Shown here: one piece after another, positions 45,700 through 55,185 of the stretch | Numbering within the stretch: position 1 is the stretch's first letter | Layout of the letters: each line of letters starts with the position of its first letter | Source: JAGQPD01 sp020426865 | Lineage (GTDB): Bacteria; Planctomycetota; Planctomycetia; Pirellulales; Pirellulaceae | Direction: 5' to 3' | Length of the DNA: 64,000 nucleotides | NCBI GenBank assembly: GCA_041399065.1 | Contig: JAWKTN010000007.1 | Location: 372,001 to 436,000, forward strand | The notes under the pieces: model-generated | Databases searched by the model: none | The model's input: the letters and a program-made list of their open reading frames with translations, nothing else | Told to the model about the DNA's origin: nothing | Position numbers and translations under genes: made by a program

Positions 45700-46986
45700 A
45701 TGCTTGACTATTGGTTTCCTACCGGCCACGTCGCGGGCCGAATACTACTACTGGTCGCTATCGGGTCAACGCTCGTCGATGTCGCGGCGCAAGGGCCAGA
45801 ACCTAGCGACACACACGGGTTAGCGACGAATCCTCAAGAGAATTGGCCAAGTTTCCGCGGCCCGCGTGCCATTGGACATGCGCGGCAGGTAAAACCGCCA
45901 CTCAAGTGGAACGCAGCCGACGGTACTGGCGTTCTGTGGAGAATCACTCTTCCTAAACATGGCATGAGTTCACCGGTCTGTCGGGGCAGTCGAGTGTTCC
46001 TGACCGGAGCCGACGAGGACTCGCGGCAACTCTACTGCGTTGACGCCTTTTCGGGAAAACTCCTTTGGCAGCACGATGTACAAGGCGTGCCCGGCTCGCC
46101 CGATGACGGCAAGATACCGGATGTGCTGGAGGAAGCGGGATTTGCCGCGCCCACTCCGGTAACAAACGGCAAGTACGTGGCGGCCATCTTCGCTACGGGC
46201 GAGCTTGTCTGTGTGAATCTGCAAGGCGAGCGAGTCTGGATCAAGCACATAGGAATGCCGCACAATCACTATGGCCACACTTCGTCGTTGTTATGCCACG
46301 AAAACCTGCTCTTCGTTCAGTATGACCAGAAGGAGAACTCGCAGTTGCTGGCATTCGATTTGGCAACCGGCAACGCTGCCTGGCAGGCCAGGCGGGGGGC
46401 CATTTCGTGGTCGTCTCCGATACTCGGCGAATATCAGGGCCGCACACAACTTATTCTGACCGATAGCCAAGCAGTGGAAGCTTACGATCCAGCATCTGGC
46501 AAGAAGCTCTGGCGCGTCGAATGTCTCGACGGAGAGATTGCGACTTCCGCAGCTTACGCTCACGGGATCGTGATTGTCGCCAACGAAGGTGCGCCCGCCA
46601 CCGCGATCGATATCGGCCATCCCGAGCGTAAGCAACTCTGGCAGTGGGACGAAGCGTTACCCGACTCCGCCAGTCCGGTTGCCAACGAAGACTATGTGAT
46701 AGTGCCAACCGCCTTTGGCGTTGTCAGTTGCCTCGATGTGAAGACAGGAGGACTGCTCTGGGAACACGAATTTGATCAGGGCTTTTCCAGTTCGCCCATC
46801 TTGGTGCACGACCGCGTCTACATTACCGATCTCTTGGGACGGACACACATCTTCAAGATGGACGACAAGTTCGAGCAGTTCGGTACGGCTGACATCGGCG
46901 AACCCGTCTACGCGACACCAGCGTTTGTGGGTGACCGAATCTACATACGAAGCCTCGCGCACTTGTTTTGCATTCAGTCAAAGTGA
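45700..46986 (+). CDS. second exported PQQ-type beta-propeller protein
   Basis: 428 residues, with a signal segment (GRILLLVAIGSTLVDVAAQ) and NWPSFRGPRAIGHARQ, the same entry motif as its upstream neighbour. Blades: QLYCVDAFSGKLLWQHDV, GELVCVNLQGERVWIK, QLLAFDLATGNAAWQAR, AVEAYDPASGKKLWRVE, VVSCLDVKTGGLLWEHEFD. The two genes lie 23 bases apart and probably form an operon from a tandem duplication. Function unknown; such propellers are abundant in planctomycete exported proteomes. Confidence 0.88.
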   Translation: MLDYWFPTGHVAGRILLLVAIGSTLVDVAAQGPEPSDTHGLATNPQENWPSFRGPRAIGHARQVKPPLKWNAADGTGVLWRITLPKHGMSSPVCRGSRVFLTGADEDSRQLYCVDAFSGKLLWQHDVQGVPGSPDDGKIPDVLEEAGFAAPTPVTNGKYVAAIFATGELVCVNLQGERVWIKHIGMPHNHYGHTSSLLCHENLLFVQYDQKENSQLLAFDLATGNAAWQARRGAISWSSPILGEYQGRTQLILTDSQAVEAYDPASGKKLWRVECLDGEIATSAAYAHGIVIVANEGAPATAIDIGHPERKQLWQWDEALPDSASPVANEDYVIVPTAFGVVSCLDVKTGGLLWEHEFDQGFSSSPILVHDRVYITDLLGRTHIFKMDDKFEQFGTADIGEPVYATPAFVGDRIYIRSLAHLFCIQSK

Positions 46987-47158
46987 GCGACTCAGTTTCT
47001 CGCCGTCTTCCACCGAACACCGCAAAGCAGACAGCGACAACAACACCGGCTCTACGATCACACCATCATCGTGCTGTGCCGTACCTGGCCGGACCAGACT
47101 ACCCAGACTGCGCGGACTGCGCCCCCATGTATCGACCTTGCCGGAGAGATCGAAGAAT

Positions 47159-47672
47159 TTACGCGGCAGGTCGTTCCAGCTCGTCTGCAATTTTCCGCCA
47201 ACGAGAGGCTTCGTCCTGTTGCTGGATCGTGCCATAGTGGTCGGCAAGACGCAGTGCGGCCCGTCGGCAAATCGGATCCACGGCAGCGGACGATTGACTC
47301 GTCAAGGTTTCGTACACACCACGAAGTAGTTTCTGCCCCCTGATGCCGTTCGCTTTCTTGCGGGTATGTGAGCAGGAATTCCCCCAAACGCGACTTCGCC
47401 AAGCCAACTTAGATGTTGTCGGTACCAAGACCTTGTTCGCGAATCTCAACAGCATCCTCGTAGTTTTGCTTGGCTTGGTCGGCCCCATCGGGTATCGATT
47501 GGGCCAACAAATCGGCCAGTGCTACTTCCAGTCCCACGCGTGTAGTCGTCGCGTCACCTCGCATTGTGACATAAGTGGCCCGTGGCTCAATGGCCTTCTC
47601 GAGTCCGTCGCGCAAAACACGTTCAGCGGCTTCGTTGTCACCGAGTCTGTGATGACTTCTCGCGAGCTCCAA
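47159..47672 (-). pseudogene. frameshifted TPR remnant, probably the tail of a kinase or TPR protein
   Basis: Reading the minus strand, TPR-like sequence continues through three frames: ELARSHHRLGDNEAAERVLR and QAKQNYEDAVEIREQGLGT in one, AKSRLGEFLLTYPQESERHQ in a second, and RRAALRLADHYGTIQQQDEA, SRWRKIADELERPAA to the stop in a third. Such ends are typical of planctomycete kinase-TPR proteins. No 5' part is visible. The shifts and missing start mark it as decayed. It abuts the left tandem array. Confidence 0.6.
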
Positions 47673-47680
47673 CTGTTGGA

Positions 47681-47800
47681 ATAGAATAGGTAAATGGAAT
47701 AGGTAAATGGAGGGTCAATAGGTAAATGGAGGGTCTAGGTAAATGGAGGGTCTATAATTTGGAGGGATAGGTAAATGGAGGGTCTATAATTTGGAGGCAG
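47681..47800. repeat. tandem array left of the RAYT-like gene
   Basis: Irregular tandem units built on AATAGGTAAATGGAGGGTCT with TATAATTTGGAGGG interludes. Core TGGAGGGTC occurs four times. The same core recurs in the array on the other side of the HUH gene. Bases 47801-48052 hold no gene, though ACGTAAATG motifs persist. Confidence 0.85.
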
Positions 47801-48052
47801 TTTGGAGGGTGGGCTGCGTAAACGGGGCGGTTGGGAGGAGGCGATTGAGTGCTCGGCAATGCTGGAGGTGGGCTCTGTTCAGCGAGAAGTGGCCCGCGAA
47901 GACGTAAATGATGCGATGCTGACACGTAAATGGTGCACGATGGCGCGGGTGGACCAGACCGCTAGCGCCCTCGGCGATTGCCGATCCCAATCCGCGATAG
48001 AAAAAAAGAATTACCAGCGTGAGGACGACAGGATCCGCCCCCCTCGATAGCC

Positions 48053-49129
48053 CTATTGGCCTGAGGCGCTGACCGACGGTTCCGCCGCCGTTGCCGATCC
48101 GCCCAACTTCTTGCCCAACAACTCGGCCATCCCCCGGACGCTCGCCACAAATCCGTCCGTGTCAAAACCCAACCGCTCTAAAATCGGTGGCAATCCCTTA
48201 GGGATCCGCCCCCGCTTCCCCGTCCGCATCAGGCGGCCAAGCCAGTCCAATAACTTGATGTAGTGCATCAACGTCATCGGCAGTATCCCCATGTCCGAGG
48301 CACGCTTCCCCGTTTGTGATGTGAAGTGACGCTCGTCATTGACGTCGCGATCCTCATGCAACTCCAATGGACACAGCCAACCATCAATCTCAACCACCAA
48401 TTCGCCCGCCGAATCCTCCGCCTCCCCGTCCTGCCGTAACATCGCAATGCGATGACCGATCGAGGTGTCGGTCGATTCCTCCGGCGTCTCCGCCATCTGC
48501 GCTGCAATCCAATTCAAGTCAATATACACGCCACACGTCAAGATCGCCGCATCATCGGCCAGCTCGTCCAACTTGAACGGGCCCGACCAGCAGGTCCCGT
48601 AGTTCTCGTCGTCGCGGTTGATCTTCCGCGAGATGCATTCCTGAAATGCACCCATGAACCAGGAAACGTCCGCCAGCCGCTCCCGCAATTCACTCGCACG
48701 ATTATGGTGCCGTTTCCGTTTCGCACCGGCACCCGGCTTGCGGGTCCCATGCTGCGGTTTCCTACTCAGCTCCCGATTGATCTGCTCCTCGGTCGGCGGC
48801 TTCACCAACCATGTCCCATTCCGTCGCATCCGCATCAAGATCAACCACCGACGCGCCACCTCCCGATCGGTCAAGTGTCCCCCAACCCCCGGTCGATTCC
48901 TCCCAATCACATGCACGTGGTTATCCATCGTCGCAAAAAAGGCGATGTCGATCAGTACGATCGCCACCATCTGCTGCATCAACTCGGTCACCCAACCGCG
49001 TCGAAACTTGACGACTTCCCCTTCTTGCTCCGTCTCCCCCAACATGAACAACCCTCGCACACAGCGGTTGTACAAGTGATAGACTCCCTTGACTGCCGGA
49101 TCAAACACACGCGAACGAAGCCGTGCCAT
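48053..49129 (-). CDS. RAYT-like (IS200/Y1-type) HUH protein
   Basis: 358 residues from ATG 49129, with AGGAGG eight nt upstream. The HUH motif is FATMDNHVHVIGR (His71, His73). The block FMGAFQECISRKIN and WSGPFKLDELADDAAILTCG matches the family of REP-associated transposase-like proteins in which the catalytic tyrosine normally lies in a N-E-Y-I-A-R-type helix. Here that position appears to be Cys165 (QECISRKIN), with Tyr177 a few residues on. So it may nick DNA differently or not at all. It is a single-copy-style gene without terminal inverted repeats, flanked on both sides by related tandem arrays. Confidence 0.82.
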   Translation of the reverse strand: MARLRSRVFDPAVKGVYHLYNRCVRGLFMLGETEQEGEVVKFRRGWVTELMQQMVAIVLIDIAFFATMDNHVHVIGRNRPGVGGHLTDREVARRWLILMRMRRNGTWLVKPPTEEQINRELSRKPQHGTRKPGAGAKRKRHHNRASELRERLADVSWFMGAFQECISRKINRDDENYGTCWSGPFKLDELADDAAILTCGVYIDLNWIAAQMAETPEESTDTSIGHRIAMLRQDGEAEDSAGELVVEIDGWLCPLELHEDRDVNDERHFTSQTGKRASDMGILPMTLMHYIKLLDWLGRLMRTGKRGRIPKGLPPILERLGFDTDGFVASVRGMAELLGKKLGGSATAAEPSVSASGQ

Positions 49130-49380
49130 TGTGTCACCCTCCTAGAAACGAGTGGAAACAGGTTATAAGCGTACAGATACAATATACCTATACACGCATG
49201 TACGCAACCACCGTATGCGAAGCCGCCGGCGAATTCCCCTGCCAGTATCGCACCCGGTTCGCCCGTTTCACGCCAGAAGCAACAAGTGTTAGCATTCCCC
49301 GCCGTTGACCTGTTACTGACCAGCGAGTACGTACCAGGGTCTTGCGAGCCCAACCGGAAGTTGACGCATGGGGAGCGTCT

Positions 49381-49510
49381 GACGTGTATGGAGGGTCTAC
49401 GACGTGTATGGAGGGTCTACAATTGTATGTGTGGAGGGTCTACAATTGTACAATTGTATGTGGAGGGTCTACAATTGTAGAGGGTCTACAATTGTATGAC
49501 AATTGTATGC
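49381..49510. repeat. tandem array right of the RAYT-like gene
   Basis: Two exact 20-bp units (GACGTGTATGGAGGGTCTAC) followed by variants ending in ACAATTGTATG. Each unit has GGAGGGTCTA then the palindrome TACAATTGTA. The core is shared with the left array. The stretch 49130-49380 contains no gene. Confidence 0.85.
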
Positions 49511-49621
49511 CGCCGTTTGCCCGACGGCGGCTACGTGCGAGCCAAAGTTGTCTTTCCAGATCGTGTAATCGGCCGCGTCATCAACGCCATCGTAGATGTC
49601 GTCACCGGGGACATCCGATAT
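49505..49621 (-). pseudogene. dockerin fragment abutting the right array
   Basis: About 39 codons (DIYDGVDDAADYTIWKDNFG then SHVAAVGQTAAY) are the second half of a dockerin module plus the tail usual in planctomycete surface proteins. The frame runs into the tandem array. Confidence 0.55.
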
Positions 49622-49647
49622 GGAATCCGTAGCAACATGCACAAAAC

Positions 49648-50154
49648 GTGTTTTTCGATGACGCGGCAGGTGTCGAATCACGCGCAGCCCCAGGTATTGG
49701 CGGAAGAATCCTGGTGCCCGGCTCGTCGACCTTCAGCGCTCCTGGGCTAGATTTTGAACTTCCCCACCTAAAGACTCTGATTGTGCAGACGGATCTTACA
49801 GCATTTGATGTTTCGCCGGATGCCGATTTCGTCGTTAACATTAAGTCGGAAACGCGCACGCATCGGTCCGCCGCAATCCGTCGGACAGATTTTGATGGCA
49901 ATGGCTCCGTCGATGGTCAAGACTTTATTATTTGGAGCAACAATTTGGGCCTCGGACCAGGCGCCACACGGGGAGATGGCGATGCCGACGATGACGGCGA
50001 CGTGGACGGCAACGACTTTCTCCTTTGGCAGCAGGATGTTCTCACGCCGGCCAACTTCACGAGCCAGGGGGCTTCCGTGCCAGAACCAAGTTCGTGGCTC
50101 TTACTATTACTTGCCGCAATCCCCGTTGTTCCGCGTCGAGCCATCCGTAAGTAA
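49648..50154 (+). pseudogene. 5'-truncated dockerin/PEP-CTERM protein
   Basis: The frame has no plausible start; GTG 49648 has no Shine-Dalgarno and no signal peptide follows. Residues to about 75 resemble the end of a beta-rich domain (LPHLKTLIVQTDLTAFDVSP). A dockerin-like pair follows (DFDGNGSVDGQDFIIWSNNL, DADDDGDVDGNDFLLWQQDV) and then a PEP-CTERM sorting tail (VPEPSSWLLLLLAAIPVVPRRAIRK). This is the C-terminal part of a surface protein whose 5' end was replaced by the neighbouring fragments. Confidence 0.65.
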
Positions 50155-50205
50155 TCGAACTGCGAAAATGGATCGCGGCGTTGCGCGTCAGCAAGGTCAC
50201 ATTGC

Positions 50206-50565
50206 GTGTCCTTGCCGCGCCCAATGTATGTTTCAACGTCGCTTACGAAAGTCGATGAAGAACCGATCATCCCCACGACGTTTAACGGACGAGCCTTTGC
50301 TTTTGATATCGATGTACCGCGTCCCACAACTGTGGCCGGTGCACTAACCGTGAGCGGAACGACGCCACCCACTACGGCGGTGGAATGGGGTAGGGTGCTC
50401 TTGCGAGATCGGGTGACAGGCGACGAGGTGCCGCTCGGCAATGCGAGGGACGGTGAATACAGTACCCGCGTGGCACCAGGAAAATACGACATTCATTATC
50501 GCAGTGTCGCATTCGCCGTGGGCCTTCGGACAATCTCGACGAGGTTCCGCGCTGACGGTATGTGA
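50206..50565 (+). pseudogene. fragment of a secreted beta-sandwich repeat protein
   Basis: The useful part runs from VDEEPIIPTTFNGRAFAFDI to VAPGKYDIHYRSVAFAVG. The pattern LTVSG...GRVLLRD...VPLG...YSTRVAPGKYDIHY is a beta-rich unit repeated many times in large secreted proteins of planctomycetes and myxobacteria. Here only one unit remains, without signal peptide or clear start, so it is taken as a relic. Confidence 0.4.
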
Positions 50566-50720
50566 TTAGGCCCGATAATACGAATCTCGACACTTCACTA
50601 ACGTCACTTCACAGATATGGCGTACCACTAACTTGTGCCGAGCTTAGTCAAACCGATTATGAACAAGAATCACTGTGGACGCGGTGAAGCTTTCTCGATG
50701 TTTCGCGGTGGGTCAATCTG

Positions 50721-50984
50721 TCAGCTTCGCAGGTCATAGACGACGACAGTTCCATCGAGTTCGGCAACGGCGAGGTACTGGCCATCCGGCGAAAAAGTAG
50801 CGGGGGGATTCGCAATTCGCTTCACTACGGCTTGCACAGATTCGGTTTCAAGATCGACTATTTCACGATATGCATAATGACGGTCATCACTTGCAACTGC
50901 AATCGCCATCTTGCTCGCGTCTGTGGAAGGGACAACTCGTAGTCGCGAGGCGTTGTCCTTAAGGGCGGTGCGGCGGGCATACAA
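50721..50984 (-). pseudogene. WD40-like propeller fragment
   Basis: 87 codons ending in NPPATFSPDGQYLAVAELDGTVVVYDLRS, a textbook WD40-type blade, preceded by one weaker blade. No start, signal or further blades are visible, so it is probably the 3' end of a lost kinase-WD40 or propeller gene. Confidence 0.5.
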
Positions 50985-51014
50985 GCGTGTTCATATTATC
51001 TACCGCGTTACGGC

Positions 51015-53654
51015 CTAAAGCGATTGCAGCCACAGGATCGCTGTCTCCGCGACGGTGTCTTTTCCTTGTGCCAGATCATGGGCGTTTTGCCGCACCTGCA
51101 CGTCCGGTTCCAGCCCGCGGGATTCAATGACACGATCCAGATAACCCTGGTATGCCTTTACCGGAAACACAACCTTATAGAGTTTATTCTTGATTTCATA
51201 GGTCGTCTTCCGCGCCGATGCCCCAGCGGTAGCCGTGCCGAACGTGCGGGCTCGGTTATGGGCAATAAACCACGACGCCCAACCTTCGCCGGCGCTGATA
51301 CAACGCGAATCGATCAATAGTGCCATCGGGCCAGAAAACCTGGGCCGAGCGGGCTCGATCGTACGATCTTGCGTGAAATTGACATGCGATCGCTCGGAAT
51401 CGAATCCGCCGCCACTGTTTCCACGCACGTCGATGATCAGGGCCTTCGCATCCTTCAACTCCATAACAGCTCGATCAAGTTGCTCCATCAGATCGCCACG
51501 TATACGTCGCACGAAAATCAATCCGATGTCGTCACGGAGCATCGTCCAATCAACATTTGCCGAGTCATTAATTCCCTCCGTCGGCACAGGGCGGCGAGGC
51601 AGGTAGCGCACGCCTAGCGTCGCCGGCACATCGAAAGTAATCTCCGTGCCATCGACTTGTTTCACAGTGACGCGAGTTCGTGCATCTTGCTCCATCTGAC
51701 GCACAAACCACTGAACCGCTTGATATCTCAGATACCTGTCGCTCGAATAACCCACGTAACGACCAATTTGTGCCATCGTCTCATCGATCAATTCGTTCGC
51801 CGGACGACCGTTGATCGAAACTACGGTCATGCCGACTTTTAATCCCGCGGAATCCGCTGGGCCACCTCGGTCGACGTAGTAAATCACCGGCTCTTCACGA
51901 TCGTCCAATAGACAGGCAAAACCTGGATCCCACTGCGGAAAGTCAATGGCGGGCGGCTCGATCAATCCCTTGACAATCGCAGCGTGACTATCTTGCAGCC
52001 TCGCCACAAGCTCGGAGCAGAGCAGTCCGAATTCGCGGTCGTTGACGACCGCTTCCGAGCGTGGCAGGAGCTCCGCGCCAACGGCCTGCCAATCAATTCC
52101 CTTCAATTCAAAATTAGGATAGTCCCTCCCTAATTTCGCATGCAGATCCCTGAACGCTTCGACGTAGCCCACGTCATTCCGCGACGCCTCTAACTGTTTA
52201 CGTTCGTAGAGGGCGATTAGTCTCTGCTCAACGCTTCGCGCATCTGGTCTCGGCGGCTCCTTCCAGTAACTGAAATCCCACTGGTCGCCGTCGGGCAAAA
52301 TGGCCCGCTCCCGCTCGTGTAGTGGAAACCGTGAAGCAAGCGACATTACATCGGCAACACCCAGCTTCTCCTGCCGCGCGGGCGAATCCTCCTCGAGCGA
52401 AAAATCTCTTGCTCCCGAGTCCTTGAATCGAGGGTTCCATTCAACAACCAAATCGACGTCAAGCGCGACGGCTGTCTCTATCGATCCTTCGTCACGGTCC
52501 CGAATCGGTTCGATCTTCACAACGTTCACCTTGTTTTGCCAACAGAGATTCCGGCCGATTTGGGGTTCGCCAATGACCGCAGTCATTCGACGGTCGGCGC
52601 CCGAGTAGGTCGACTGTATAGCAAATTGGTGACGGACGAATATGTTGTCGCGAATCGTCGGTCGAGCGTCCGAGATACAGGAAATGCCGTAGCCTTGTTC
52701 ATTTCCGTTGCCGACGAACGTGTTGCCAACGATTGTGTCTCGGTTTCCGTTCCAGCAGGAAATGCCACCGAAACCGTTGGCAAAAAACAGATTACCACGG
52801 ACTTCGCACGCCGTGCCCACGCTATAGTGGCCCGACCTTGCGTTGTCGAAAATGGCGTTTTCACGTATCACGCACCGCTTACCGCCCGGTCGCATCCCAA
52901 ACCATGCGGAACCATGAAGTAGATTCCGCTCGATCAGCACCTCTTCGGCATCGTAGAAAACAACGATATGGGACCTCTGGTTGTTTCGTAGATCGCAGCC
53001 AACGAGATGCACTTTTCGAGTTGGCTCATCCTTCTGCCCGATGACGACACCCCGTCCCCAGTTTCCAGCGACAACACAGCCATTCATTTCGCACTGTGCC
53101 CCAGCTCGAAGGTGGATTCCATCATCGGGTGAACCAATGATCGCGACATCGCGTAGGACAACATCCGCTTCGGCAATATCGGCGATGCAGTTGATCGCAG
53201 CCGGATTGGTACTCCGCGGACCACCCCAGACGAATTGCATGCCCTCGACGTGGACATCGTGCGTTCCTCGAACAATGAACGGATTGGAAGAAGGCCTGTC
53301 CTTGAAATAGGCATTCGCCGATTTCAGTTCTTCAAGCGTCATCGATTCAAGTTGCTGGATGATACGATCCCAATACGCCTCGATCGTCGGGCCGACATCG
53401 CCCGGCAGCTGGATAATCGTCTTGTCGATTCCGGAACCGCGAAGCGTGACCGATTTTTCAATGACAATGTTCTCGTGGTAGGTCCCTTCCCCAATCTCGA
53501 TGATAGCGCCCGGAGCTGCTGCACGGACAGCGTCTTGGACGCTCCGATAATCAGCCTCGTCACCAGGACCGACGCGGAGGTTTTGCGCTGACGAATAACC
53601 TGTTGTGAGTACCAAGATCACTACGAACAGTACTGTGATCGTTTGCCTTGTCAT
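51015..53654 (-). CDS. exported beta-helix / PDZ / S41 protease
   Basis: 879 residues. Start ATG 53654 gives a signal peptide (MTRQTITVLFVVILVLTTGY). Residues about 25-400 are a right-handed parallel beta-helix (NosD/pectate-lyase-like: DAVRAAAPGAIIEIGEGTYH, NAIFDNARSGHYSVGTACEV). After a linker comes a PDZ domain (VDRGGPADSAGLKVGMTVVSI) and an S41 protease core: ALIIDVRGNSGGGFD and the likely nucleophile Ser787 in DSRCISAGEGWASWF, then FGTATAGASA. S41 enzymes are tail-specific proteases. Placing one behind a beta-helix suggests it cuts surface proteins while attached to glycan. It is downstream of the feo genes but separated by 72 bases. Confidence 0.85.
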   Translation of the reverse strand: MTRQTITVLFVVILVLTTGYSSAQNLRVGPGDEADYRSVQDAVRAAAPGAIIEIGEGTYHENIVIEKSVTLRGSGIDKTIIQLPGDVGPTIEAYWDRIIQQLESMTLEELKSANAYFKDRPSSNPFIVRGTHDVHVEGMQFVWGGPRSTNPAAINCIADIAEADVVLRDVAIIGSPDDGIHLRAGAQCEMNGCVVAGNWGRGVVIGQKDEPTRKVHLVGCDLRNNQRSHIVVFYDAEEVLIERNLLHGSAWFGMRPGGKRCVIRENAIFDNARSGHYSVGTACEVRGNLFFANGFGGISCWNGNRDTIVGNTFVGNGNEQGYGISCISDARPTIRDNIFVRHQFAIQSTYSGADRRMTAVIGEPQIGRNLCWQNKVNVVKIEPIRDRDEGSIETAVALDVDLVVEWNPRFKDSGARDFSLEEDSPARQEKLGVADVMSLASRFPLHERERAILPDGDQWDFSYWKEPPRPDARSVEQRLIALYERKQLEASRNDVGYVEAFRDLHAKLGRDYPNFELKGIDWQAVGAELLPRSEAVVNDREFGLLCSELVARLQDSHAAIVKGLIEPPAIDFPQWDPGFACLLDDREEPVIYYVDRGGPADSAGLKVGMTVVSINGRPANELIDETMAQIGRYVGYSSDRYLRYQAVQWFVRQMEQDARTRVTVKQVDGTEITFDVPATLGVRYLPRRPVPTEGINDSANVDWTMLRDDIGLIFVRRIRGDLMEQLDRAVMELKDAKALIIDVRGNSGGGFDSERSHVNFTQDRTIEPARPRFSGPMALLIDSRCISAGEGWASWFIAHNRARTFGTATAGASARKTTYEIKNKLYKVVFPVKAYQGYLDRVIESRGLEPDVQVRQNAHDLAQGKDTVAETAILWLQSL

Positions 53655-53726
53655 ACACGCGTTCCCCCAACTCACAGCAATCCTCCGTCGATGAATTGTA
53701 CCCGATTCCGTGGAAGACGTGTCACT

Positions 53727-55181
53727 CTAGATGTGCAGCAGTCGCCACCCCCACGCCGTAAGAGCACAGACGACGAAACCGATGGCCAACGGCAACATCG
53801 CTGAGACAACCGTCCACTTCGCACTGCCGGTCTCTTTGTAGATGGTGTAGAGCGTCGTGCTGCATGGATTGTGCAAAAGACTGAAGAGCATCAGGTTCAC
53901 CGCAGTGAGCGTCGTCCAACCTCCATTGGTAAGAAGTTGTCGCAGTGCATCGTTGGAATCGAGTTCAAACATCACGCCTGCTCCGGCGCCGATATCGTGC
54001 GTTCCGGTGGCCATCACCGTCAACATGAGTACCGTAGGAATTACAATTTCGTTGGCGGGGATGGCGATAATGTAGGCGAGTAGAATCACGCCGTTGAGCC
54101 CAAGAAGGGCGCCGAATGGATTGGTGAAGTGAATAAAATGCCCGGCCAGACTATCGCCTCCCACATGGACATTGGCAACAAGCCAAATGACGGCACCGGC
54201 CGGCAAGGCAAACACGACTGCTCGCCACAGTACGAACAGCGTGCGGTCGACCAGAGAAGTATAAAGTGTCTGCCAAATCCGAGGTGGTCGATACGGAGGC
54301 AGTTCCAGGCTGAATGTACTGACCTCACCCTTTAGCACCGTGCGTGAAAGCCCCCAGCCCACAAAGAAGGTGAGCAGAACGCCAAACAGCGCAACGCCCG
54401 TTACCGCCGCCGCGGATACGAGTCCGGCAAGGGCCGGCGGAACCAACGATCCGAGGAAGACGGTGGCGATCAGAAATTGCGTCGGCCAGCGCCCGTTGCA
54501 CAACGCAAAATTGTTGGTGAGGATCGCCAACAGTCGCTCGCGGGGACTATCGATGATGCGAGTCGCGATGACACCGGCGGCGTTGCAACCGAATCCCATC
54601 ATCGTGGTCATCGCTTGCTTACCGTGACCACCCGACGCCTTAAAGAGCCGGTCCATATTAAACGCCACGCGCGGTAGATAACCGAAATCTTCCAGCAGCG
54701 TAAACATCGGGAAAAAAATCGCCATCGGTGGCAACATCACGCTTACGACCCATGCCGTCGCCAAGTAGATTCCGTCGACCAGCAACCCCGTAAACCAGGC
54801 GGGACATCCCACACTTTGAAACATGTTCTTCAACCACGGATGGCCGTAATCAATCAACAGTGTCGCCAGCCACGCTGACGGAACGTTCGCACCCGTGATC
54901 GTGATCCAGAACATCAACGCGAACAGCAAGATCATAATGGGGAACCCCAGCATTTTGCTGGTAAGAATCTGGTCCAGTGTCCGGTCCATTGTGGGACGAG
55001 CGGGCTGTCCGGGCCGTGAGATCGTTCGTTCCGCAATTCGCGACGCTTGGCCGTAAATCGCCTCGACAATGTGCTCGTGGAGATCGCCCGGTATTTGCTG
55101 TCGCCACCGTTGTGCCGACGCAATGATGGCATCAGCCTGTGACGGCGAGGCGGGAACACGTTTAATCGTGGATTCGTCCAT
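53727..55181 (-). CDS. feoB: FeoB permease half (split FeoB)
   Basis: About 484 residues from ATG 55181, four bases after the stop of the GTPase gene. It has the FeoB gate and C-terminal membrane regions: PMAIFFPMFTLLEDFGYLPR, GFGCNAAGVIATRIID with the pore-type Cys, LALCNGRWPT-like second gate, and HNPCSTTLYTIYKETGSAKW near the end. In most bacteria this is one protein with the GTPase; here the two halves are separate genes. The longer open frame to 55265 overlaps the GTPase gene and is not preferred. Imports ferrous iron (possibly manganese) across the inner membrane. Confidence 0.9.
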   Translation of the reverse strand: MDESTIKRVPASPSQADAIIASAQRWRQQIPGDLHEHIVEAIYGQASRIAERTISRPGQPARPTMDRTLDQILTSKMLGFPIMILLFALMFWITITGANVPSAWLATLLIDYGHPWLKNMFQSVGCPAWFTGLLVDGIYLATAWVVSVMLPPMAIFFPMFTLLEDFGYLPRVAFNMDRLFKASGGHGKQAMTTMMGFGCNAAGVIATRIIDSPRERLLAILTNNFALCNGRWPTQFLIATVFLGSLVPPALAGLVSAAAVTGVALFGVLLTFFVGWGLSRTVLKGEVSTFSLELPPYRPPRIWQTLYTSLVDRTLFVLWRAVVFALPAGAVIWLVANVHVGGDSLAGHFIHFTNPFGALLGLNGVILLAYIIAIPANEIVIPTVLMLTVMATGTHDIGAGAGVMFELDSNDALRQLLTNGGWTTLTAVNLMLFSLLHNPCSTTLYTIYKETGSAKWTVVSAMLPLAIGFVVCALTAWGWRLLHI

Positions 55182-55185
55182 GGCG

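Noticed and set aside
47681..49510. CRISPR-like look of the two tandem arrays
   Set aside because: Units are 17-30 bases, directly adjacent and variable; there are no unique spacers of constant length and no cas genes.
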